This document shows positions 7,513-13,456 of a stretch of DNA of 15,144 nucleotides, piece by piece. A model generated the notes under the pieces. It was not told where the DNA came from. It did no database searches and saw nothing but the letters and a program-made list of their open reading frames with translations. The first letter of the stretch is position 1. Each line of letters starts with the position of its first letter. This DNA comes from JAFGSZ01 sp964492185 (GTDB taxonomy: Bacteria > Bacteroidota > Bacteroidia > Bacteroidales > UBA10428), in assembly GCA_964492185.1 (NCBI GenBank), contig CAZBJH010000085.1, forward strand, positions 1 to 15,144, given 5' to 3'. The translations under genes were made by a program, and so were the position numbers.

Positions 7513-7679
7513 TAGTGTCTGTCAATAAAGTTGGCAAAATGTTTAAACGGTCATGTATCTGTTCAGAAAGTTCCATTTGCAAGGCTCGCTCGGTACGAAA
7601 ACGCGGAATTTACTTATCGTAAATGAGTAATTTCCGGACAAGCGTAACGCGGCAAATGGTACTTTATGGACAGACACTA
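7513..7679 (-). mobile_element. MITE-like element, copy A (19-bp terminal inverted repeats)
   Basis: The ends are TAGTGTCTGTCAATAAAGT (7513-7531) and ACTTTATGGACAGACACTA (7661-7679), which are reverse complements except for one base. If the outermost TA is read as a duplicated target, this is the insertion mark of Tc1/mariner-IS630 type elements, but that is inference. The interior is itself palindromic: CCATTTGC near 7573 pairs with GCAAATGG near 7652, and ATTTAC/GTAAAT forms an inner hairpin near 7610-7625. There is no transposase, so it would be mobilised in trans. An inverted copy, roughly nine in ten bases identical by eye, is at 11598-11763. It interrupts the acetyltransferase gene. Confidence 0.75.
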
Positions 7680-7818
7680 TATAGTCCTTTTCAGCTTTCA
7701 TCTTCTCAACCAAGTTGATCATTTTTTCAGATATATTCTGGAATGCGGCAAACTCACGAAAGAGCTCTGTCAGGCCGGTGTAATCCCCTTCCTCTATTTT
7801 CCGGATCCTGATATTCAT
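7678..7818 (-). pseudogene. GNAT-family N-acetyltransferase, N-terminal fragment cut by a mobile element
   Basis: The first roughly 47 residues (MNIRIRKIEEGDYTGLTELF onward to EKMKAEKDYI) match the start of GNAT acetyltransferases, covering beta-1 and alpha-1/alpha-2. The reading frame then enters the terminal repeat of the MITE-like element at 7679 and continues to 7543 as element-derived sequence (VSVHKVPFAALRL and so on) that is not GNAT-like. The acetyl-CoA binding motif (Q/RxxGxG/A) and everything downstream are missing, and the rest is not on the far side of the element, so the 3' part was lost. The ATG overlaps the methyltransferase stop (ATGA), showing it was once translationally coupled to that gene. 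Almost certainly non-functional. Confidence 0.75.
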
Positions 7819-8729
7819 GATAAACCGGATTTTTTCAATATATATACGACTGAAGTTGCTTTCTGCTTATCCAGCCATCCTTTGATAAGTGCACTCAGAC
7901 CTGTCCATCCCCCGGTGATAAGTCCCAATTTATTATGACGGTATTTTTCACTTAATATAGAGTTATAAAACGGATCAAAAGGAAGGCTGCTTTGCCTGAT
8001 AATTTCAAAATCACTTATTGATGCCAGGTCACCGAATGTCCTGGGCGTAAAATGCCATAAATGGCGGGGTACATCATAAGCCGCCCAATCTTTATCATAG
8101 TGCTTTGCATCATATGAATCAGGATTTGGAAGAGCAATGATCAAATAACCATTTTCCTTTAAAAGATCATGAAAAACTCTCATGTATTTTTTGGGATCAT
8201 ACAAGTGTTCAAGCACATGCCAAAGGGTAATGATACCATAGCGGGATTTAATGGATGAATCAAACAAAGAATTTTCGGGTAAGATATTCAGTGAGAATTT
8301 TTCTTTTCCGTACTCCCTGGCATCATCATCCTTTTCAATTCCCGTAACACGAAAACCCTTGTTTTTCATATAACCGGGAAAATAACCCGTACCGCATCCC
8401 ATATCCAACAGCTCCCTTTCTGCCGTTAAATTTTTAATCAACCGGTATTTACGATTAAGCATAACATTCCGTACGTAATGATAAAGTGTATTCACCAATC
8501 CCTTCCTGGTATCGGAATGAGATATATATTCCTCGCTTTTATAATAACTTCCTGCATGATCCGGTAAAGGGGGGTCCTGTGTGAATATAAATCCACACTC
8601 CCCGCAACTGTATAAATGAAATGTTTCTTTTGATACAGAATGATCACGGATTTCCCTGAATTCACTGATTATTTCACTATTGCAAAGCGGACAATTCTGA
8701 TATTTTATCCTTTCTGTAGTTTCCCGCAT
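7815..8729 (-). CDS. Class I SAM-dependent methyltransferase with N-terminal zinc-ribbon-like cysteines
   Basis: A 304-residue cytoplasmic methyltransferase. The N-terminus has two CxxC pairs, C13/C16 (CPLC) and C42/C45 (CGEC), a likely zinc-binding knuckle. The SAM-binding motif I is LLDMGCGTGYF (107-117), an acidic residue follows in GIEKDD (130-135), and motif IV-like HVLEHLYDP is at 171-179, followed by LIIALPNPDSYDAKH. This layout is common among methyltransferases of lipids, sugars and small molecules in Bacteroidetes. The substrate cannot be told from sequence. It has a good upstream promoter match and was followed by a GNAT gene, now truncated. It is read toward the mobile elements. 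Confidence 0.85.
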   Translation of the reverse strand: MRETTERIKYQNCPLCNSEIISEFREIRDHSVSKETFHLYSCGECGFIFTQDPPLPDHAGSYYKSEEYISHSDTRKGLVNTLYHYVRNVMLNRKYRLIKNLTAERELLDMGCGTGYFPGYMKNKGFRVTGIEKDDDAREYGKEKFSLNILPENSLFDSSIKSRYGIITLWHVLEHLYDPKKYMRVFHDLLKENGYLIIALPNPDSYDAKHYDKDWAAYDVPRHLWHFTPRTFGDLASISDFEIIRQSSLPFDPFYNSILSEKYRHNKLGLITGGWTGLSALIKGWLDKQKATSVVYILKKSGLS

Positions 8730-8755
8730 CCAATAAAAATTTATGATTGCAGGGG

Positions 8756-8786
8756 CAAAAGTAGGTTATATTTCCTGTCAGTCAAA
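8756..8786 (-). promoter_or_regulatory. Bacteroidetes-type promoter of the methyltransferase gene
   Basis: On the minus strand, TTTG (8783-8786) is followed after exactly 19 nt by TACTTTTG (8756-8763). This matches the Bacteroidetes primary sigma consensus TTTG at -33 and TAnnTTTG at -7. It lies 27 bp upstream of the start codon, so the leader would be short. It is the clearest promoter in the window. Confidence 0.75.
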
Positions 8787-8824
8787 ATTTGTTTGCCCGC
8801 TTAAAGAAATATAATAATTAGTGT

Positions 8825-8924
8825 NNNNNNNNNNNNNNNNNNNNNNNNNNNNNNNNNNNNNNNNNNNNNNNNNNNNNNNNNNNNNNNNNNNNNNNNNNNN
8901 NNNNNNNNNNNNNNNNNNNNNNNN
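8825..8924. other. Assembly gap of 100 N
   Basis: Exactly 100 undetermined bases, the usual placeholder for a scaffold gap of unknown true length. It separates the methyltransferase promoter from the YceI gene. Genes may be missing here, and the relation between the left and right parts of the window rests on the scaffold join. Confidence 0.95.
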
Positions 8925-8930
8925 ATTAAT

Positions 8931-8959
8931 TTTGTCCTACCTTTTTGATAGTATTTATA
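8931..8959 (+). promoter_or_regulatory. Weak promoter candidate upstream of the YceI gene
   Basis: TTTG (8931-8934) is followed after 17 nt by TATTTATA (8952-8959), which matches TAnnTTTG only partly. It lies about 20 bp before the ATG and directly after the N gap. Low confidence, but this is the only candidate in the visible leader. Confidence 0.3.
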
Positions 8960-8979
8960 GGATATAATATAAAATAATC

Positions 8980-9594
8980 ATGAAATCAAAAACGATAAAC
9001 CTGATATTTACGGCATTTTTAGCATGGATCCTTGTTGTTCCCGCCGTTGCCCAGCAGAAAAAAAACTGGGTATTAAAGAACAGTTCGGTGGAAATTAAGG
9101 GAACATCAAATTTACACTATTGGGAAATGAATGCCCGCGAGGTAAGCGGGTGGTTCACCGGAACATTGGATAAGGCTGATCTTAAATCTATAAATAATGC
9201 AAAATTAAGTTTTGAAGCGACAGACATTGTGAGCGAAAGTTCAATAATGACAAAAAAGGCACAAGAATCCCTGAACGCGGATAAACATCCCGAGATCATC
9301 TTCACGAGTGTTTCCATTGAAAATTATGAACCAACCCAATCTGCATTCAAAGCCACTGTGAAAGGAAAGTTAAATATCGCAGGGAAAACCAGGATGATCA
9401 CCGTCCCTGTCAACGGAAAAATAACAGGCGACGAAAAAGTAACAATAAATGCCAAATACAGTTTAAAAATGTCGGATTACAATATCGATCCACCAAATGC
9501 CATGCTCGGAACATTAAAAACAGGTGACCGGGTAATGCTGAATTTCACACTGCATTTTATTAACGATCAAGCAATAAGTTCGGCAAAAAAATAA
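8980..9594 (+). CDS. Secreted YceI-family protein
   Basis: This 204-residue protein has a signal peptide (hydrophobic residues about 7-22, likely cleavage after AVA at 22-24) and a YceI-like body. YceI proteins are periplasmic lipocalin-like barrels that bind isoprenoid or other lipid chains. Visible family features are an early beta strand SSVEIKGTSNLHYWEM (35-50), the segment SSIMTKKAQESLNADKHPEI (87-106) corresponding to the family's (M)xxxLxAxxxPxIxF region, and later KGKLNIAGKTRMITVPV. The ligand is not predictable. It precedes the beta-barrel gene by 60 bp in the same direction, so the two may share a transcript and act together in the envelope. Confidence 0.9.
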   Translation: MKSKTINLIFTAFLAWILVVPAVAQQKKNWVLKNSSVEIKGTSNLHYWEMNAREVSGWFTGTLDKADLKSINNAKLSFEATDIVSESSIMTKKAQESLNADKHPEIIFTSVSIENYEPTQSAFKATVKGKLNIAGKTRMITVPVNGKITGDEKVTINAKYSLKMSDYNIDPPNAMLGTLKTGDRVMLNFTLHFINDQAISSAKK

Positions 9595-9654
9595 ATAATA
9601 ATATAATTCAACTAAATAACACAGCTTATTACTTTAACTAAAAAATATATTCTA

Positions 9655-10977
9655 ATGAGAAAAATACTATTTACAGGATTGATCCTGTTCAGTTATGTTG
9701 CTTACCCGCGGGAAACAGAGGGCATACAACAAATACAGGAGGATGATAACCATAACCGTATGTTACAATATTTCAGGGAACCTGGTTATGGCGGATTGAA
9801 TGTTTTTGAAACGCCAAAAGAGACCGATGTTCTTTTTGACGGATTAAAAGTAAGAGTCGGCGGAGATTTTGCACTTCAATTCCAGGCACTGGACCATTCC
9901 AATGCAAACGGGGCACCTGAACTCATACAGCTTGGCAACAATGTCAACCTTCCTACGGCAAACCTTAATCTTGACGTTCAACTGCTTAACGGCATGCGAA
10001 TGCACCTCCGAACTTATTTAAGCTCAAGGCATCATAATGATGCATGGGTGAAAGGCGGTTATCTGCAGGTTGACCGGCTGGATTTTATCAGCCAGGGATT
10101 TGCTTCAGGAATTATGGATGTTCTTTCCATCCGGGTTGGTAATGATATGATCAATTACGGTGATGCACATTTTCGGAGAAGTGACAATGCTATGACAACA
10201 TATAATCCTTTTATAGGCAACTATATTATGGATGCATTCACTACCGAACCATTTCTCGAAGCTTCATTTATTTTAAATAACATCCTGCTTACAGGCGGGA
10301 TATCCAATGGGCTCCTAAATCCTACTGTAACAGTAAGCTCTGATAATACACCTACAATCTATGGTAAGCTTGGATGGGATAACAGGGTTAATGAAACCTT
10401 AAGGATACGTTTGACCGGTTCGGTATATTCTGCGCGGGGAACAAATAACGGTAATCATTTATATTCCGGAGATCGGGCCGGTGCCCGCTATTATGATATA
10501 CTCAGCTATATCGACAATGAAGAAAATGTTGTATCCTCAGGTTTCCGGAGCGGACGGATCAATCCCGGGTTTACCAGGGAAACAGCCTTCCAGATCAATC
10601 TGTTCATTAAATACACGGGACTTGAGTTTTTCGGCGTTTTTGAACAAACAATGGGTAACAGCGGTGCAGAAAACATGGAAGATGGCCTGTATACACAAGT
10701 TGGAGCTGAATTACTTTATCGCTTTGGTTCGTGGGACCAGTTTTATATCGGAGGTCGCTATAACAGTGTATCAGGCTATGGTGAATACCTGCAAACAGCC
10801 GGCCAGCCTGATAACATGACTGTCAATAGAATAAATATAGGCGGAGGATGGTTTATGACAGAGAACACCCTGGTAAAGGCTGAATATGTATATCAGAACT
10901 ATGATGAAAATTTTGGTGGTGCACTTAATGAGGCTAACTTCAGCGGTGCAGTCATAGAGGCTGTGATCAGCTTCTGA
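9655..10977 (+). CDS. Outer-membrane beta-barrel (porin-like) protein
   Basis: This 440-residue protein has an N-terminal signal peptide (MRKILFTGLILFSYVAYP). The mature part is rich in alternating polar/aromatic strands such as LKVRVGGDFALQFQAL, NLNLDVQLLNGMRMHLRTYL, GGRYNSVSGYGEYL and TLVKAEYVYQNYDENF. It ends in AVIEAVISF with a C-terminal Phe, the usual signal for insertion by the BAM complex. Repeated beta-hairpins and the GGYLQVDRLDF segment recall Bacteroidetes porins, but I cannot assign a named family or substrate. It follows the YceI gene closely and precedes the Rrf2 regulator by about 160 bp. A role in uptake or envelope redox stress is only an inference from context. Confidence 0.75.
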   Translation: MRKILFTGLILFSYVAYPRETEGIQQIQEDDNHNRMLQYFREPGYGGLNVFETPKETDVLFDGLKVRVGGDFALQFQALDHSNANGAPELIQLGNNVNLPTANLNLDVQLLNGMRMHLRTYLSSRHHNDAWVKGGYLQVDRLDFISQGFASGIMDVLSIRVGNDMINYGDAHFRRSDNAMTTYNPFIGNYIMDAFTTEPFLEASFILNNILLTGGISNGLLNPTVTVSSDNTPTIYGKLGWDNRVNETLRIRLTGSVYSARGTNNGNHLYSGDRAGARYYDILSYIDNEENVVSSGFRSGRINPGFTRETAFQINLFIKYTGLEFFGVFEQTMGNSGAENMEDGLYTQVGAELLYRFGSWDQFYIGGRYNSVSGYGEYLQTAGQPDNMTVNRINIGGGWFMTENTLVKAEYVYQNYDENFGGALNEANFSGAVIEAVISF

Positions 10978-10996
10978 CGTCCGTGAATTTATAAGA

Positions 10997-11038
10997 ACCT
11001 TGCATCTGCCCGAACCTAACGCATGAATAATACTGGTT
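10997..11038 (+). repeat. Dispersed repeat, long copy 2
   Basis: About 42 bp beginning CCTTGCATCTGCCC and ending ACGCATGAATAATACTGGTT, lying just after the porin-like gene. It matches, in inverted orientation, the segment 15095-15136, and its second half matches 3886-3907. It is intergenic and non-coding. Confidence 0.65.
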
Positions 11039-11091
11039 AAATTAACTAATCGGTCATATTGCCTGAATCCATTTCTATTCAAAAAAATTTA

Positions 11092-11099
11092 TACATTTG
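11092..11099 (+). promoter_or_regulatory. Promoter -7 box of the Rrf2 gene
   Basis: TACATTTG is an exact match to TAnnTTTG and lies 39 bp before the GTG start. There is no TTTG at the expected 19-nt distance (only TTTC at 11072-11075), so the promoter may be weak or activator-dependent. A palindrome that could be an Rrf2 operator was not evident. Confidence 0.5.
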
Positions 11100-11138
11100 A
11101 AATGCAAACCCGGCATATGATATAATAACTCCAAACTT

Positions 11139-11570
11139 GTGAAATTTAGTACTAAAATACGATATGGCTTACGCGCAATGATCACCATCGCTATAAAAGG
11201 AAAAGATGACGGGGTATTACAAAAAGATATTGCAGCAGACCAGGATATATCATTAAAATATCTCGATCATATTATCAATGCACTCAAAGTATCGCGCCTG
11301 ATAAAAAACACAAGAGGAAGGAAAAGTGGTTATATTCTGACCAAAGACCCCGGTTCCATTACAGTTTATGATATTCATAATGCATTTGAACCCGGCCTGA
11401 ATATTGTTGAATGCCTTGAAGATAAATCCTGTTGCCAGCGAACATCGCGATGTGCCACCAGGGATTTCTGGTCAAAACTAAATAATCTCCTGATTGATAA
11501 TTTAAAAAGTAAAACACTGGCCGACCTTGTGGAGGAACAACTGAATTATGATTCAGTATCCGCAGATTAG
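11139..11570 (+). CDS. Rrf2-family transcriptional regulator, likely [2Fe-2S]-binding
   Basis: This 143-residue winged-helix regulator belongs to the IscR/NsrR/RsrR family. The DNA-binding half shows MKFSTKIRYGLRAM, KDIAADQDISLKYLDHII and GRKSGYILTK, all typical. The sensor segment has Cys92, Cys98, Cys99 and Cys105; Cys92-x5-Cys98-x6-Cys105 nearly matches the three cluster ligands of IscR (92, 98, 104), so binding of an iron-sulfur cluster is likely. It probably senses oxygen, nitric oxide, redox state or cluster supply. The start codon is GTG (11139-11141), chosen because translation from it gives the canonical N-terminus. No isc or suf genes lie nearby, so the targets may be the YceI and porin genes upstream. 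Confidence 0.9.
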   Translation: MKFSTKIRYGLRAMITIAIKGKDDGVLQKDIAADQDISLKYLDHIINALKVSRLIKNTRGRKSGYILTKDPGSITVYDIHNAFEPGLNIVECLEDKSCCQRTSRCATRDFWSKLNNLLIDNLKSKTLADLVEEQLNYDSVSAD

Positions 11571-11597
11571 CAGGCAGAATATAATATTCAATTAAAC

Positions 11598-11763
11598 AGG
11601 GTCTGCCCATAAAGTCCCATTTGCCGCGTTACGCTTGTCCGAAAACTGCTCATTTACGACAAGTAAACTCCGCGTTTTTGTACCGCGCGATCCTTGCAAA
11701 TGGAACCTTCTGAACAGACACATGGCCAGTTAAATATTATGTCAACTTTATAGACGGACACTA
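11598..11763 (+). mobile_element. MITE-like element, copy B (inverted relative to copy A)
   Basis: The reverse complement of this segment aligns along its whole length with 7513-7679. Shared blocks include GCGTAACGCGGCAAATGG and TTCCATTTGCAAGG. The terminal repeats are more worn than in copy A (AGGGTCTGCCCATAAAGT against ACTTTATAGACGGACACT). The internal palindrome is kept, with ATTTAC/GTAAAT now GTTTAC/GTAAAT, which still pairs as G-U in RNA. It fills the space between the convergent rrf2 and hisG-like genes and could act as a two-way terminator. It has no transposase. Confidence 0.75.
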
Positions 11764-11765
11764 CA

Positions 11766-11782
11766 CAGGGTCTGCTGAAAAA
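11766..11782. repeat. Solo terminal repeat of element 2
   Basis: CAGGGTCTGCTGAAAAA abuts the stop codon of the hisG-like gene on the far side. It is the same terminal sequence as at 7494-7510, where it likewise sits next to a MITE-like copy. Only one end is present here. CAGGGTCTGC also occurs as a direct repeat at 11597-11606, on the other side of copy B. Confidence 0.5.
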
Positions 11783-12829
11783 CTAAAATCCCAACACTTC
11801 CATATTCGGAATTGAAGAATCGATAGGCAGTGTATCAATATTCACTGCCTTTCGCCTGGCTAGTTCATACCTGATCTTTGCCAGGGGAAGCTTTACATTA
11901 CCGCGGTCCACCTGAATATTGAATACCGTGAAATTCTGGCCGACGGTTTTGGTAGGTTCATCGGCAAAAAGATTATTTTCAGAAAGATATTTTTCAATTG
12001 CATTAACCTGAATGTTAGGTACATTAAAAATGATCATAACCTTATCTTCTGCATATACACTGCCATACAAATTAAGGAGAAACATTTTTAACAACTCGCT
12101 TTTTTCACCATCATGCTTCAGATCAGGAACAATCCAAATGCCTGTTTCCGATTCCATCACCGTATCAATGATCTGTAAATCATAATTCCTGATAGCACTT
12201 CCCGATTGTGTGATCTCAACGCCCAGGTCGGCACCTCCGTTCTTAACTTTGGCTTCGGTTTTACCCCAGGTTTCATAGATAACTACTCCCTTCTTTATTT
12301 TTGGCGGGGTTTTGTATTTCTGAACTGAAAAATCTGAAAATGATTCAAAGAGGTTTATCTCTTTAAGCTTCTCCTGTATCCAGTTTAACGCGAGATAAGG
12401 CATTTCTGACACAACCCTTATCAGGTCATTATTATCTGTAATATGTTTCAATATAATTGCCGGATCGGTGCCTGTTTCTTTTCTTGCAATACCAACTATC
12501 CTAACTCCTCCCCTATTAAGGGATAATATCTTTTCAAGCTTCAGCTCCTGTCCGTATTCAAGCCTGAGTTCGAGTATCCTCTCCATTATCCAGTCGTCTC
12601 CGGCAATAGCCACATCAAGCTCATGAACCCCCAGTTGTGAACCGAATTCCTGAGGCCTTCCGTCCCACCCGTAAAGATACTGCTGAGTTTTGAATGAACT
12701 TGGCCCTCCCGATTCATACCCTGTTGTTTTAAACCCCGCGTATTCAAGCAGCTTAACAAGGTTACCGCCCCTGTTGGGATTAGCCAGTGATCCGGCCGGC
12801 ATACCTATGGTCAATATAGCTTCTTTCAT
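11783..12829 (-). CDS. hisG: HisG-like ATP phosphoribosyltransferase, long divergent form
   Basis: This 348-residue protein resembles ATP phosphoribosyltransferase, the first enzyme of histidine synthesis, which joins ATP to PRPP. N-terminal MPAGSLANPNRGGNLVKLLE (10-29) is the family start, DVAIAGDDWIMER (72-84) matches the conserved DxGIxGxDxxxE region, and GGADLGVEITQSGSAIRNYD (198-217) corresponds to the PRPP loop (usually DLVxTGxTLxxN), here with Glu205 and SGSAI in place of Asp and TGxTL. The rest fits a C-terminal regulatory domain, but the length exceeds the usual 280-300 of long HisG. It follows the HisI-like gene by 49 bp. Whether it makes phosphoribosyl-ATP or a related product is uncertain. 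Confidence 0.75.
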   Translation of the reverse strand: MKEAILTIGMPAGSLANPNRGGNLVKLLEYAGFKTTGYESGGPSSFKTQQYLYGWDGRPQEFGSQLGVHELDVAIAGDDWIMERILELRLEYGQELKLEKILSLNRGGVRIVGIARKETGTDPAIILKHITDNNDLIRVVSEMPYLALNWIQEKLKEINLFESFSDFSVQKYKTPPKIKKGVVIYETWGKTEAKVKNGGADLGVEITQSGSAIRNYDLQIIDTVMESETGIWIVPDLKHDGEKSELLKMFLLNLYGSVYAEDKVMIIFNVPNIQVNAIEKYLSENNLFADEPTKTVGQNFTVFNIQVDRGNVKLPLAKIRYELARRKAVNIDTLPIDSSIPNMEVLGF

Positions 12830-12878
12830 GATTTAGTAGAATAATTATAAAGCTCCTAACTGATAATACGGACAGCTC

Positions 12879-13268
12879 CTATTTTCCAATAACGGTTAAT
12901 TTATCATTGTCTTCAATCCTACGATAATAGCAGGAATTATAAGGCTTTCCTTCTGAATTTCTGGCATGGCAGGCCCCTCTTCCTTCAGGGGTGACCAGGT
13001 ATAACAATGAATTCTGTTCACAATTTATCCTGATCTCCTCAATCCGCAGGAGATCACCTGATGTGAGGCCTTTTTTCCATAATTCGTTTCTGCTGCGGCT
13101 AAAATAAGTAGCATACCTGCTTCTGCGTGTTTCTTCAAAAGCTTCCTTATTGGCAAAGGCAAGGATTAACACTTCCTTTGTATGATAATCCTGTGTTACC
13201 ACAGGCACAAGGTCCTGACCGCTTTCCCCGAAGTCAAGCAACAATTCATTAGTATATTCCTTCTCCAT
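12879..13268 (-). CDS. hisI: HisI-like phosphoribosyl-AMP cyclohydrolase with altered metal motif
   Basis: This 129-residue protein matches phosphoribosyl-AMP cyclohydrolase, which opens the purine ring in histidine step 3. Family signatures are VLILAFANKEAFEETRRS (33-50), YFSRSRNELWKKGLTSGD (55-72) and the CHAR...SCYYRR end (Cys100, Cys113). The usual DCDxD motif, whose aspartates bind Mg2+, reads NCEQN (82-86): Cys83 is kept, one position is Glu and two are Asn. There is no HisE (pyrophosphohydrolase) domain, although many Bacteroidetes carry fused HisIE. It is followed by the HisG-like gene and preceded by a Bacteroidetes promoter. It could be a functional variant, or a paralog with another substrate. 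Confidence 0.8.
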   Translation of the reverse strand: MEKEYTNELLLDFGESGQDLVPVVTQDYHTKEVLILAFANKEAFEETRRSRYATYFSRSRNELWKKGLTSGDLLRIEEIRINCEQNSLLYLVTPEGRGACHARNSEGKPYNSCYYRRIEDNDKLTVIGK

Positions 13269-13290
13269 TATTTCATATTAAAATCGACCG

Positions 13291-13321
13291 CAAAAGTAGA
13301 TGTTCTTATTAAGAATTCATA
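13291..13321 (-). promoter_or_regulatory. Promoter of the hisI-hisG pair
   Basis: On the minus strand, TACTTTTG (13291-13298) matches TAnnTTTG exactly. The -33 position at exactly 19 nt (13318-13321) reads TATG, three of four bases of TTTG. The -7 box lies 22 bp upstream of the start codon. The same TACTTTTG box precedes the methyltransferase gene. Confidence 0.55.
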
Positions 13322-13338
13322 ATGATAATGAATAAAAA

Positions 13339-13388
13339 AGCTCAAAGCTCAAAGCTCAAAGATCAAAGATCAAAGATGAAAGATCGAA
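13339..13388. repeat. Tandem 7-bp repeats
   Basis: Seven near-perfect heptads run head to tail: AGCTCAA three times, AGATCAA twice, then AGATGAA and AGATCGA, with a trailing AG. They lie 70 bp upstream of the HisI-like start, just beyond its promoter. Slippage could change the copy number. Confidence 0.8.
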
Positions 13389-13418
13389 GTAAAGAACAGC
13401 TTACAACTTCCGATTCTT

Positions 13419-13450
13419 CTCAACCACTCAACCACTCAACTCCTCAAATT
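13419..13450. repeat. Tandem 8-bp repeats
   Basis: CTCAACCA occurs twice in a row, followed by the diverged units CTCAACTC and CTCAAATT. The array lies between the heptad repeats and the 3' end of the MuiA-like gene and ends only 6 bp before that gene's stop codon. It shares the CTCAA core with the heptads, which suggests a common slippage-prone origin. Confidence 0.7.
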
Positions 13451-13456
13451 CTAAAT

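Noticed and set aside
7513..7679. Retron or group II intron remnant
   Set aside because: The terminal inverted repeats and short length fit a MITE-like element, and no reverse transcriptase or intron domain V was seen.
10771..11082. Minus-strand open frame of 103 codons
   Set aside because: It is antisense to the end of the porin-like gene and continues into repeat DNA, with no family signature.
13339..13450. Possible CRISPR array
   Set aside because: The units are 7-8 bp and contiguous with no spacers, so this is simple tandem repetition.
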